In this document: in pieces, positions 26,457-34,712 of the stretch
Layout of the letters: every line of letters begins with the position of its first letter
How positions within the stretch are numbered: the stretch's first letter is position 1
Source of the DNA: Bacteroidales bacterium UBA3623
GTDB lineage: Bacteria; Bacteroidota; Bacteroidia; Bacteroidales; UBA932
NCBI GenBank assembly: GCA_002373715.1
Contig: DFLI01000051.1
Coordinates: 37,399 to 101,398 of the forward strand
Length of the DNA: 64,000 nt
Direction of reading: 5' to 3'
The notes under the pieces: model-generated
Database searches by the model: none
What the model was told of the DNA's origin: nothing
The model's input: only the letters and a program-made list of their open reading frames with translations
Made by a program: the position numbers and the translations under genes

Positions 26457-28076
26457 TCAAACCTTTACCACGTGGTCTGTGAAGCTGGCCGTGGCCTCCC
26501 GGTGGGAGATAATGAGGATGGTTTTGCTGCCGTGATAACGGGAGTGGATGTTCTTCAGCATGCGCTCTTCAGTGTTGGCATCCAGGGCCGATGTGCTCTC
26601 GTCCATGAGTAGCACGGTGCCGGGGTGCAGCAGGGCGCGGGCCACGGCAATTCGCTGAGCCTGGCCTTCGGAAAGGCCGCTGCCCACTTCCCCGCAAGGG
26701 GTGTCCAGTCCTTTGGGCAGCTTGAAGACAAAATCGGCCACAGCGGTTTCCAGGGCTTCCCGCATCTGCTCTTCGGTAGCCGATGGCGCCGCCAGCTGCA
26801 GGTTGCTGCGGATGGTGCCGCTAAGGAGGCTGTTCCCCTGCGGAACATAGAGGAAATTGCCGCGCAGCGCCACCCCGCTGGGCTGTCCGTCCAGGGTTAC
26901 TGTGCCCTCGGAGGGCTGAAGAAGTCCCATAACCAGCCTTAGGAGCGTACTCTTACCAATGCCCGTAGGGCCGGCAATGAGGGTGGTGGCGCCCGCCGGG
27001 AAAGTGCAGGAGAAATCCTTCAGAATGATTCTTTCACTGCCCGGGTAGCTATAGGTTACGTGAGAGACTTCAATTTGAGGGGCCTTATCCAGCAGCACCG
27101 GCGGCACGCTGGGTTCCTCTTCCAGTTCCTGCAGTTCCTGCAGACGCTCTATGGAGGTGAGGGCGGTAATAACGGCAGGCACCTGGCGGCCAAATTCGGC
27201 TATGGGCCGCTGCACCTGACCCACCAGCTGCAGGAAGGCTGTCATCATACCATAAGTAACCGTTCCGTGCAGGATGCCGAATACACCCCAGAGGAAAGCG
27301 GCGGCGTGGCCGGCCTGGAAACCCAGGAACATGCATCCGCGCGCCACGGCGTTAAAATTGAGACGTTTGCGGGTATTGTCTTCTACGTCTTTCTGCAGCC
27401 AGCCAAACTTCTCCAGCACGCGTTCTACATTGGTGAGCGTGAGCACCAGCACGCGGTGCTGCAGGCTCTCCTGCATAACCTGCTGGAGTTCGCTCTCGCG
27501 GGCGCGAATGGCAGCCATAATCTTGCGAAGCTGCTTGAAAAAGAGTTTGGAGCCAAACACGGCCGAGAACATGAGGATGAGCAGCACCCACAACAGATTC
27601 GGCGCCAGCATAAGCAGATAAGTGGAGGCGGCCACCAGCTGTAGCAGGGTTACCACCAGCCCGGGAATACGGGCCGATAGCAGCTCTGCCACCACGCGGA
27701 TGTCTTCCTCCAGACGGTTCACCGTGTCTCCGGAGAGGAAACGGTCACGGCCGTCCCAGCGGCTTCTTAAAACATGGCCGAAGAGCTGGGCGCGAAGGAT
27801 GTTCTGGGTTTTTACCTGGCAGTAGCTCTCCCACCAGCCGGAAACCAGGAAGGCGGCCACTTGCAGCACCAGCACCCCCACGAAAATCCAGATAGCGGGC
27901 CAGAGCGGGAAGCTGCTTTGCCCCGTGGCAATGTCCACCAGCTGTTTACTGGCCCATACGAAAGCCAGGGAAGCGGCAATGCGGACCAGGCCCACGGCCA
28001 GGCTCACTACCATCCTCCATCGGACGGGAGCGCTCATGCCCCAGAGGGCTTTCATGCTTTCCCTGAAGCTAATCAT
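26457..28076 (-). CDS. ABC exporter, fused permease and ATPase
   Basis: 539 residues. An ABC type 1 transmembrane domain with about six helices (~1-310) is followed by an ATPase domain with Walker A GPTGIGKST, signature LSEGQAQRIA, Walker B VLLMDESTSALD and H-loop SHRE. There is no N-terminal C39 peptidase domain. It overlaps the PqqD-like gene by 4 nt. Small exporters of this kind in clusters with PqqD-type proteins and HprK-like kinases export modified peptides, which is the likely role here, though a lipid or drug substrate cannot be excluded. Confidence 0.9.
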   Translation of the reverse strand: MISFRESMKALWGMSAPVRWRMVVSLAVGLVRIAASLAFVWASKQLVDIATGQSSFPLWPAIWIFVGVLVLQVAAFLVSGWWESYCQVKTQNILRAQLFGHVLRSRWDGRDRFLSGDTVNRLEEDIRVVAELLSARIPGLVVTLLQLVAASTYLLMLAPNLLWVLLILMFSAVFGSKLFFKQLRKIMAAIRARESELQQVMQESLQHRVLVLTLTNVERVLEKFGWLQKDVEDNTRKRLNFNAVARGCMFLGFQAGHAAAFLWGVFGILHGTVTYGMMTAFLQLVGQVQRPIAEFGRQVPAVITALTSIERLQELQELEEEPSVPPVLLDKAPQIEVSHVTYSYPGSERIILKDFSCTFPAGATTLIAGPTGIGKSTLLRLVMGLLQPSEGTVTLDGQPSGVALRGNFLYVPQGNSLLSGTIRSNLQLAAPSATEEQMREALETAVADFVFKLPKGLDTPCGEVGSGLSEGQAQRIAVARALLHPGTVLLMDESTSALDANTEERMLKNIHSRYHGSKTILIISHREATASFTDHVVKV

Positions 28077-28339
28077 TCCGCTACGCCTTGTTCTTTCCAG
28101 CTGTCGGCCAACTTTTGAGAATCGGCCAATGCTACATCGGCCGATACGTCATATTTTTCCTGCAGGAGGGCGGCCAGGTCTTCCACCATGAAGTCTTTCC
28201 CCTTCACCTGTTCCCACAGCCAGGCAGCACTGGCATTGAGGGATAGCAGTTTGTTAAAGTTCACCTGGGCCAGGCCTTCGCCCACCACCACGTTTTCTCC
28301 GCAAATGGTGCGGAGGATGAATCCATCTTTAATTCTCAT
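28073..28339 (-). CDS. PqqD family protein (RRE-like peptide carrier)
   Basis: 88 residues, starting at MRIKDGFILRTICGENVVV, 4 nt inside the upstream gene stop. The fold pattern is PqqD/RRE: a strand-rich start (FILRTICGENVVVGEG), LLSLNASAAWLWEQV and the C-terminal helices with VEDLAALLQEKYDVSADVA. PqqD domains bind the leader peptide of a ribosomally made precursor and hand it to tailoring enzymes. Some Bacteroidota copies stand beside an HprK-like protein, an S24/S26 peptidase and an ABC exporter, exactly as here. No precursor gene lies next to it. Confidence 0.85.
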   Translation of the reverse strand: MRIKDGFILRTICGENVVVGEGLAQVNFNKLLSLNASAAWLWEQVKGKDFMVEDLAALLQEKYDVSADVALADSQKLADSWKEQGVAE

Positions 28340-28755
28340 TGTATTCTTCTGTATATACCCAGCAGGATGCGCCTGAGGGGCAGCAGGTGCTTCCACACCT
28401 TTCCCTTGGAGGGTTTAAACGTTTTATCTCCTCTTACTATGGCCACCACCGTACCTATCACGTCTGCCTTTCCGCAGGTTTCCAGCTGGTCCAGGTTGCC
28501 GTCTCCCATGAGGGTGAGGCGGTTGCGGTTTTCCAGCATAACGCGGTGCATTACATATCGGTCTTCTAAGCGGGCCAGCACTATGTCTCCCTCTTCCACG
28601 TCCGGCAGCCAGCGCAGCACCACGCTGTCTCTGCCTTCCTTGATAAAGGGCAGCATGCTGTTTCCTTTGGGGGCCAGGGTTACGTCCCGGCCTTCTGCTA
28701 ACAGGGAGGCTGCTTCTTCCAGCAGCACTTCGTTGGGGAGGGTTAGCTTAGTCAT
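28336..28755 (-). CDS. S24/S26 family peptidase-like protein
   Basis: 139 residues from MTKLTLPNEVLLEEAASLL; an upstream open frame is antisense-like and overlaps the kinase gene, so the ATG at 28755 (8-nt overlap with the kinase stop) is preferred. The motif GNSMLPFIKEGRDSVVLR holds the expected nucleophile Ser of the signal-peptidase/LexA fold (G-x-SM-x-P). GDIVLARLEDRYVMHRVM follows, where S26 enzymes have their Lys region; a general-base Lys is not obvious. It could cut an exported leader peptide. Tightly coupled in the kinase/PqqD/ABC operon. Confidence 0.82.
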   Translation of the reverse strand: MTKLTLPNEVLLEEAASLLAEGRDVTLAPKGNSMLPFIKEGRDSVVLRWLPDVEEGDIVLARLEDRYVMHRVMLENRNRLTLMGDGNLDQLETCGKADVIGTVVAIVRGDKTFKPSKGKVWKHLLPLRRILLGIYRRIQ

Positions 28756-29632
28756 GGACGGTTTGGTAGCATAAGTGGGCGGCCTCCGCGTTGGGGAGGC
28801 AGTCCAGGGAATAGCAAGGGACGGTGGCCACCAAAGCTTCCAGCGTGCGGTGCCAGCCGTCGGATAATTGTTTAAAAGGCCGGAAGGCCGATGCGGAAGC
28901 CATGAGCGAAGCATAGGCTTCCAGCTTGTTCAGCCGCCGGATGGCGTTATGAGGGGCCTGCTGCAGGCGCACCACGGCCCCAACAGGGACGTCTTTGGCC
29001 TTGTAACAAGGGGTTTTCCCGCTCCAGGGACTGCCGTACACGCGGATGCTGCCATCTGGCAGAAGGCGCAGGATGGGGTTGTCGTCGTTCAAGAGTTCCG
29101 TTTCCGGGATGTTTTCCAGCCAAAGGCGGCTGTGGGTGCTTTTGCCCGTTCCGCTGCGGCCCAGGAAAAGGTATCCCTTCCCTGCCTGCATAACCACGGA
29201 GGAATGCATTTCCAACGCACCCTGATGGGCGGTGGAAAAGGCAAACAGCAGCATAAGGGCATTGTTAAGTCCGAATTGAGGGTCTGTTCCGGTGAGGAAA
29301 AGCTGTGCCTCAGAAAAGTCTTTCTGCGCCTTGAGCCATGCGGCTACGGGCGCTTCGGGCAGCGGACGCATGCGGAAGACATAGCCTTCCGCCAGATCCC
29401 AGATGGCAATCTCCGGAAAACCGGGGCCATCCTGCGTACAGAAGAGCGGCGCTCCCGCCGGCTCTTCCCACTTCCCTACCTGCTCTATGCTAAAGAGAGG
29501 CCCCCGATCAAGCCGGGGGTGACGGTCGCCGTCCTGCATCTCAAATGGCCGAAGATTCTCCATGCCTTCCAGCAGGGCTTCATCGGCCCTTATCCGGAAT
29601 GCGAATCCCGCCACTTGATAGCACTTTAGCAT
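28748..29632 (-). CDS. HprK-like serine kinase domain protein
   Basis: 294 residues from the ATG at 29632. An ATG at 29692 lies upstream of the TATCTTTG box at 29651-29658, so it would not be transcribed from that promoter. The C-terminal part shows an HPr-kinase-like core: His143 in LEMHSSVVMQAGKGYLFLG, P-loop GRSGTGKSTHSRLW (158-171) and the acidic LLNDDNPIL. Related kinases phosphorylate a C-terminal Ser in some lasso-peptide clusters; otherwise the family acts on HPr. A short repeat element is inserted in frame near residues 36-45 (29501-29525). First gene of a five-gene operon. Confidence 0.82.
   Translation of the reverse strand: MLKCYQVAGFAFRIRADEALLEGMENLRPFEMQDGDRHPRLDRGPLFSIEQVGKWEEPAGAPLFCTQDGPGFPEIAIWDLAEGYVFRMRPLPEAPVAAWLKAQKDFSEAQLFLTGTDPQFGLNNALMLLFAFSTAHQGALEMHSSVVMQAGKGYLFLGRSGTGKSTHSRLWLENIPETELLNDDNPILRLLPDGSIRVYGSPWSGKTPCYKAKDVPVGAVVRLQQAPHNAIRRLNKLEAYASLMASASAFRPFKQLSDGWHRTLEALVATVPCYSLDCLPNAEAAHLCYQTVHD
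29501..29525 (+). repeat. REP-like palindromic repeat inside the HprK-like gene
   Basis: CCCCCGATCAAGCCGGGGGT followed by GACGG matches 20 of 25 bases of the copy in tsaB (57621-57645, opposite strand). It keeps the reading frame and codes for part of GDRHPRLDRGPLF. Confidence 0.7.
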
Positions 29633-29650
29633 TTTTTTTAAACTTTTATA

Positions 29651-29681
29651 CAAAGATAACACATTTTCTTTTGTATATTTG
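29651..29681. promoter_or_regulatory. Divergent promoter pair between the kinase operon and the phosphatase remnant
   Basis: A minus-strand TATCTTTG box (29651-29658) drives the HprK-like operon with its ATG 19 nt downstream. A plus-strand TATATTTG box (29674-29681) drives the gene at 29701. The two boxes are only 15 nt apart, so the units compete for or share polymerase. Confidence 0.65.
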
Positions 29682-29700
29682 TCAAGATTCACAGCACGTT

Positions 29701-30120
29701 ATGAAGAAAATCGTTTCGTCCCTGCTTCTTCTGGCCCTGCTTCTTCCCCAGGCAAGGCTTCACGCGCAACAATTGCACAAGATCACCTTTACTCCCCAAT
29801 GGACGGCCCAGTCCCAATTTGCCGGCTATTACATAGCCCTGGGCATGATGGACGGCATGGTATTCCAGGGAGAAAGCATCGACAACATTCGCGAGTGGCA
29901 GTTCCTGGCCTACACCGACGGCCTCAACGAAGCTGAGAACCCGGAGTACGAGCTCTTCGGCAACGACCGCCTCATTGAGATTATGGACACCCTGGGCAGC
30001 GAAAATTCTGCCACCGTAATCCGGGTGCTGCAGGAAGAAGTGGAGAAGCACCGTAACGGCGCCACTCCCAGCGACGACCTCACTCTCCTTTGCCTCAGAC
30101 TAACCAAAAATAAGAAATAA
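29701..30120 (+). pseudogene. Internally deleted sensor-phosphatase: NMT1-like start joined to SpoIIE end
   Basis: 139 residues in one open frame. Signal peptide (1-23, ending ARLHAQ), then HKITFTPQWTAQSQFAGYY, which is the opening of NMT1/THI5-like substrate-binding domains. The frame then jumps to FLAYTDGLNEAENPEYELFG and PSDDLTLLCL, which are the last two conserved blocks of a SpoIIE/PPM phosphatase. The ~500 residues expected between them (rest of the binding domain, a TM segment and most of the phosphatase core) are missing. The catalytic metal site is gone, so the product cannot be an active phosphatase. It keeps a good promoter and is 2 nt from the next gene, so the remnant may still be transcribed as its leader gene. 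Confidence 0.75.
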
Positions 30121-30122
30121 CT

Positions 30123-30983
30123 ATGAAACTGGACGGAAGACGGGAAAGTACCCACGTAGAAGACCGCAGAGGCATGAGCGGCAAGACCGCCGGCCTGGGC
30201 ATAGGCGGCATTGCCATTGTTGCCATCCTTACCCTCCTGATGGGAGGAGACCTGGGAGACGTAATTAACGTGGTGTCCCAGTCGGGCGGCGTGGGCCAAA
30301 CCGTAACCAATTACGAACCCACTCCCGAGAACGAGGCCCTGGCCAAGTTCTCCCGCCAGATTCTGGCCTCTACCGAAGATGTCTGGACCCAGTATTTCGC
30401 AGAAAACGGCCTGGGTAACTACAAGGCCCCTACCCTGGTGCTCTATACCGGCAGCACCAGCACTTCCTGCGGCCAGGGACAGGCTGCCATGGGCCCCTTC
30501 TACTGTAGTGCCGATGAAAACCTGTACATAGACCTCTCCTTCTTCTCCAGCATGCGGCAGCAGCTGGGGGCCGACGGAGACTTTGCCTACGCCTACGTGA
30601 TTGCCCACGAGGTGGGTCATCACGTGCAGCACCTGCTGGGCACGCTGGACCAGGCCCACAGCCAGATGGCCCGCATGTCCAAGGCCGATGCCAACAAGGT
30701 GAGCGTACGGATTGAACTGCAGGCAGATTTCTATGCCGGTGTATGGGGCCACTACGAGAGCGCCCTCTTTGGCTCCCTGGAAGAGGGAGACCTGGAGGAA
30801 GCCATCAACTGCGCCTCGGTAATTGGAGACGATTACTTGCAGAAAAAGGCCCAGGGCTATGCCGTAGAAGAGTCTTTCACCCACGGCACCGCCGCCCAGC
30901 GCATGCGCTGGCTCAAGAAGGGACTATCTACGGGAGATGTAAGGCAGGGAGACACTTTCAGCGTACCTGAAAGCCAGCTCTAA
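30123..30983 (+). CDS. Neutral zinc metallopeptidase (YpfJ family)
   Basis: 286 residues. It starts with the family hallmark MKLDGRRESTHVEDRRG, then one TM segment (~27-42, GIGGIAIVAILTLLMGG), then the peptidase domain with zinc motif AHEVGHHVQHLLG and the ELQADFYAGVWGHY block that carries a further Glu/Asp. Members are membrane-anchored with the peptidase outside; the physiological substrate is unknown. It follows the phosphatase remnant by 2 nt and overlaps the stop of the convergent AraC gene by 4 nt. Confidence 0.92.
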   Translation: MKLDGRRESTHVEDRRGMSGKTAGLGIGGIAIVAILTLLMGGDLGDVINVVSQSGGVGQTVTNYEPTPENEALAKFSRQILASTEDVWTQYFAENGLGNYKAPTLVLYTGSTSTSCGQGQAAMGPFYCSADENLYIDLSFFSSMRQQLGADGDFAYAYVIAHEVGHHVQHLLGTLDQAHSQMARMSKADANKVSVRIELQADFYAGVWGHYESALFGSLEEGDLEEAINCASVIGDDYLQKKAQGYAVEESFTHGTAAQRMRWLKKGLSTGDVRQGDTFSVPESQL

Positions 30984-31912
30984 CCTTTACGGTACTCGGA
31001 AGGCGTCATGCCCGTGTGGGCTTTGAAGAACTTGTAGAAGACCGACTGGTTGGGGAAATGCAGTGCGTACACTATTTCCTTAATGGTTTTGTCGGAGTAT
31101 TTGAGCATGTTCTTGGCCTCCAGAATTACGAATGAATCTATCCAGGCGGGCGCACTGCGTCCGCTTGCCTGTTTTACCAGCTTGGACAAATACTTGGGAG
31201 TGAGGCAGAGTTTATCGGCATAAAAGGCCATGCCGCGCTCTGTGTTGTGGTACTCCGTAACCAGAGCAATGAAACGCTCGAACAGCTGGTTCACCCGGGC
31301 CGATGAGGGCGTCTGCGCCTTGCGAGCCTCGTTGAGCGCGCGCGTGCACACGTCCATAGCCATATAGGTAAAGGAGGTAACCAGCGAGCCCAGCATCTCC
31401 TTTTTGTTTTCTTTGTCACTCAGCACCACCTCGCGGGCCAGGGTGAAGTAGCCCTCGGCCAGGGCTACATCGGCCTCATTCAAAGTGATGCAGGGGTTTT
31501 TCAGGAGGCTCAGGCTTTCCTGGAATACTTTGTTAAAGTCGAAGCGGATGCCGCTCATGAATTCCCTGGAGGCCAGCACAAAGTACAGTTGGGCGTCTCC
31601 GATATGATCCTCTTCATAGGAGGTAAGCTTGATGATATTACCCGGCACGTTCACCAGCAGGGACTGGGGCTTTACCTCGTAGCTGTTCAGGTTCAGGTCT
31701 ATGGTGAAGTGACCGCTGCGGAGGAAAAAGATAATATAGCCGTCAAAGCGCACGGGGTATTTGAGCATGGACAGGACGGCCTGGCTCTTTTCTACCCGCT
31801 TACCACTCACCTCTCCCAGGATAAAGTCTGTTCCCAGGGAATATTCGTCAATGACCGGAGCCAGCGAGAGGATGCGCCGGATATCTATGGTCTGTAAAGC
31901 TTCATTCTCCAT
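30980..31912 (-). CDS. AraC family transcriptional regulator (cytosolic)
   Basis: 310 residues from MENEALQTIDIRRILSLAP. This start is fixed by a TACCTTTG box at 31931-31938, which excludes an upstream ATG. The N-terminal half is a cupin-like ligand domain (VRFDGYIIFFLRSGHFTIDL), and the C-terminal ~100 residues are the two-HTH AraC domain (LTPKYLSKLVKQASGR and IKEIVYALHFPNQSVFYKFF). It diverges from the TolC/HlyD/permease efflux operon and is the obvious candidate regulator of it. Ligand not predictable. Confidence 0.92.
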   Translation of the reverse strand: MENEALQTIDIRRILSLAPVIDEYSLGTDFILGEVSGKRVEKSQAVLSMLKYPVRFDGYIIFFLRSGHFTIDLNLNSYEVKPQSLLVNVPGNIIKLTSYEEDHIGDAQLYFVLASREFMSGIRFDFNKVFQESLSLLKNPCITLNEADVALAEGYFTLAREVVLSDKENKKEMLGSLVTSFTYMAMDVCTRALNEARKAQTPSSARVNQLFERFIALVTEYHNTERGMAFYADKLCLTPKYLSKLVKQASGRSAPAWIDSFVILEAKNMLKYSDKTIKEIVYALHFPNQSVFYKFFKAHTGMTPSEYRKG

Positions 31913-31930
31913 AAGGATGCGAATTTTTGA

Positions 31931-32042
31931 CAAAGGTAGGCATTTTTTCTTAAAATTCGCAATTTTTCTCAATTTTCGACCTTTTGAATAATTTCAAGGC
32001 CAGAAGGCTCTCGTATCAGTCCAAAATTGGCAGTATTTTTGC
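31931..32042. promoter_or_regulatory. Divergent promoters of the AraC gene and the efflux operon
   Basis: A minus-strand TACCTTTG (31931-31938) serves the AraC gene, and a plus-strand TATTTTTG (32035-32042) serves the tolC-like gene. The ~96 nt between are AT-rich and hold no obvious long palindrome; an AraC binding site is expected here. Confidence 0.6.
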
Positions 32043-32103
32043 AATCCCAAACGGTGCATCCCGCCAAAAGGGAATATATGACAATATGACAAAAAACGAC
32101 CAT

Positions 32104-33696
32104 ATGAAAAAAATCATCCTTCTCAGTATCCTGGCTATGGGCACTTTGACGGCCGCAGCCCAGGAGAACGTTTCTTACAACGGGCAAGCCCTTACCCTGG
32201 ACGACTGCCGCCAGATGGCCATCCAGCAGAGCAAGGAGCTCCAGCAGGCCCGTACCCAGATTGAAATGGCCTCTTACGACCGCAAGATTGCCCTGGCCAA
32301 TTATTTCCCGTCTGTAAGCGCTACCGGCGCCTACCTATATAATAACAGGGATATCGCCCTCATTTCCGATGAGCAGAGCGCCATCCTTCAAAACGCAGGT
32401 ACCCTGGTGCAGGGTCAGATGGATGCCTACATGGCCGGCGTATCCCAGCAGATGGGAACCGCCATGCAGCAGAAAATGACCCAGCTGATGACGGCCATCC
32501 AGACCAACCCGGCCCTGGCCGCCGAATACATGGGCAGCCCCATGTGGCAAACCGTGCTGAAGATGCTTCAGGGCGTGGATCCGTCTTCCCTGGCAGGTCT
32601 GGTCCCGAACATCGCCGACCCGGTGAACGCCATTGGGGCCGACATTGACAAGTCCCTGCACCCGGACCTGCACAATATCTGGGTAGGGGCCGTTACCGTG
32701 CAGCAGCCGCTGTTCGTGGGCGGAAAGATTATCTACTCCAACCAGATGGCCGCCCTGGCAGAAGACCTGGCCCAGTCCAAGTACGATATGAAGTATGCCG
32801 ACGTTGTGGTGGATGTGGACCAGGCATACTGGCAAATTATCTCCATTGCCAATAAGAAGAAGCTGGCCGAGAGCTACGTGGACCTCCTGCACCAGATGGA
32901 GCAGGAAGTAGATGCCGCCATTGCCGCCGGCGTAGCCACCGACAGCGACGCCCTGCAGGTGAAGGTAAAGGCCAACGAGGCCGAGATGATGCTTACCAAG
33001 GCCTCCAACGGCCTCACCCTCTCCAAGATGCTGCTTTGCAAGCGCATCGGCCTTCCCCTGGAAAGTGAAATAACCCTGGCCGATGAGAACCTGGAAGTGA
33101 TTCCCGAGCCCGTGAGCCCCGTGGAAAAAAGCATGGAAGACATTTACGCCTCCCGTCCTGAAACCCGCAGCCTCACCCTGGCCTCCCAGATTTATGACAA
33201 GAAAGCCAAAGTGGTAAGGGCCGATATGATGCCCAAGGTAGCCCTCACGGCCAACTACCTGGTATCCAACCCCAATGCCTTCAACGGCATCCAGAACACC
33301 TGGAACGGAGGCATGTTCACCGCCGGCGTGATGGTGAACGTTCCCATCTTCCACGGCCTGGAGAATGTGAACCGCTACAAGAAGGCCAAGGCCGAGGCCA
33401 CGCTGTACCAAAGCCAGCTGGCCGATGCCAAAGAGCTGATTGGCCTGCAGGTAACCCAGCAGCGCAAGCTCTTCGGAGAAGCCCGGGAGAAGCTATCCAT
33501 GACCGAATCCAACCTGGAAAGCGCCGAGGAGAACCTGCGCAAAGCTACTGTTGGTTTTGAAGCCGGCGTGGTCTCCACCAACACCGTACTGGGCGCCCAG
33601 ACCGCCTGGCTCAGCGCCCACAGCGAATACATAGACGCCGGCATAGAACTCCAGATGGCCGCCGCCAACCTGAACAAAGCCGAAGGTCTTAACTAA
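32104..33696 (+). CDS. TolC family outer-membrane efflux protein
   Basis: 530 residues from MKKIILLSILAMGTLTAAAQ, a clear signal peptide; an in-frame ATG at 32086 is the alternative. Two TolC repeats are visible: the first begins LTLDDCRQMAIQQSKELQQA, the second includes QPLFVGGKIIYSNQMAALAE and later FEAGVVSTNTVLGAQTAWLS. An unusual Gln/Met-rich insertion (~95-190, TAMQQKMTQLMTAI) lies in the first half. The protein forms the outer-membrane channel of a tripartite exporter with the HlyD-like adaptor encoded 23 nt downstream. Confidence 0.92.
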   Translation: MKKIILLSILAMGTLTAAAQENVSYNGQALTLDDCRQMAIQQSKELQQARTQIEMASYDRKIALANYFPSVSATGAYLYNNRDIALISDEQSAILQNAGTLVQGQMDAYMAGVSQQMGTAMQQKMTQLMTAIQTNPALAAEYMGSPMWQTVLKMLQGVDPSSLAGLVPNIADPVNAIGADIDKSLHPDLHNIWVGAVTVQQPLFVGGKIIYSNQMAALAEDLAQSKYDMKYADVVVDVDQAYWQIISIANKKKLAESYVDLLHQMEQEVDAAIAAGVATDSDALQVKVKANEAEMMLTKASNGLTLSKMLLCKRIGLPLESEITLADENLEVIPEPVSPVEKSMEDIYASRPETRSLTLASQIYDKKAKVVRADMMPKVALTANYLVSNPNAFNGIQNTWNGGMFTAGVMVNVPIFHGLENVNRYKKAKAEATLYQSQLADAKELIGLQVTQQRKLFGEAREKLSMTESNLESAEENLRKATVGFEAGVVSTNTVLGAQTAWLSAHSEYIDAGIELQMAAANLNKAEGLN

Positions 33697-33719
33697 GAAT
33701 TAATTAAAGAATACATATT

Positions 33720-34712
33720 ATGGCAAAGAAGAATTACAACCTCCTCATTGGAGTGACGGCCCTCGTGGGCATTATCCTCAGTGTTTCCATCATTGGCTAT
33801 GTGGTTTCCCGTCCTAAGGATATCGTGATCCAGGGCGAGGCCGAGGCCACCGAATACCGCGTTTCCGGTAAGGTGCCGGGCCGTATTGAAGCGTTCCGCG
33901 CCGGCGAGGGCGAGCAGGTTCACAAAGGTGACACGCTGGTGCTGATTGACTCCCCGGAAATCCGTTCCAAGATTGCCGAGGCCAACGCCGCCAAGGCCGC
34001 TGCCGTGGCCCAGCGCAACAAGGCCTACAACGGCGCCCAGCAGGAGCAGATTACCGGTGCCTACGAGATGTGGCAGAAAGCCCTGGTGGGCGAAGATGTC
34101 ATGCGCAAGAGCTACGAGCGCATGCAGAAGCTACACGAGCAGAAAGTGGTGTCCGACCAGAAATTCGATGAGGTGGAGGCCCAGTACAATGCTGCCGTAG
34201 CCACTGCCAAGGCTGCCAAGAGCCAGTACGACCTGGCCGTGAAGGGCGCCCGTCAGGAAGACAAGGATGCTGCCGTGGCTCTGGTGGAGCGTGCCAACGC
34301 TGCCGTAGAGCTGGTGAACTCCTACCTGGACGAGATTACCCTCACCGCTCCCGCCGACGGTATTATATCGGCCCGTTATCCCAAGGTGGGCGAACTGGTG
34401 GGCCAGGGCTCCCCTATTATGACCATCCAGGATTTGGACGACATGTGGTTCACCTTCAACATCCGTGAAGACCGCCTGCACAAGATGCAGCAGGGAGACA
34501 AGGTTACCCTTACCATCCCGGCCCTGGACAACGCCCAGGTTACCGCTACCGTATACTATATGGCCGTTCGTGAGTCTTACGCCACCTGGCGTGCCACCAA
34601 GGAAATGGGCGAATTTGACACCCGCACCTTCGAGGTGCGTGCCCGGCCCGACACCCGCGTGGAAGGTCTCCGTCCCGGTATGAGTGTGATTCTTATTTCC
34701 AAGGAAAAATGA
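33720..34712 (+). CDS. HlyD family periplasmic adaptor (membrane fusion protein)
   Basis: 330 residues. One N-terminal TM (~9-28), a lipoyl/barrel-sandwich half (YRVSGKVPGRIEAFRAGEG), a coiled-coil hairpin (~75-200) rich in Ala/Lys/Glu, the second lipoyl half (ITLTAPADGIISARYPKVGE) and a beta-barrel domain (MWFTFNIREDRLHKM). It links an inner-membrane transporter to the TolC channel. It overlaps the first permease gene by 4 nt. Confidence 0.93.
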   Translation: MAKKNYNLLIGVTALVGIILSVSIIGYVVSRPKDIVIQGEAEATEYRVSGKVPGRIEAFRAGEGEQVHKGDTLVLIDSPEIRSKIAEANAAKAAAVAQRNKAYNGAQQEQITGAYEMWQKALVGEDVMRKSYERMQKLHEQKVVSDQKFDEVEAQYNAAVATAKAAKSQYDLAVKGARQEDKDAAVALVERANAAVELVNSYLDEITLTAPADGIISARYPKVGELVGQGSPIMTIQDLDDMWFTFNIREDRLHKMQQGDKVTLTIPALDNAQVTATVYYMAVRESYATWRATKEMGEFDTRTFEVRARPDTRVEGLRPGMSVILISKEK

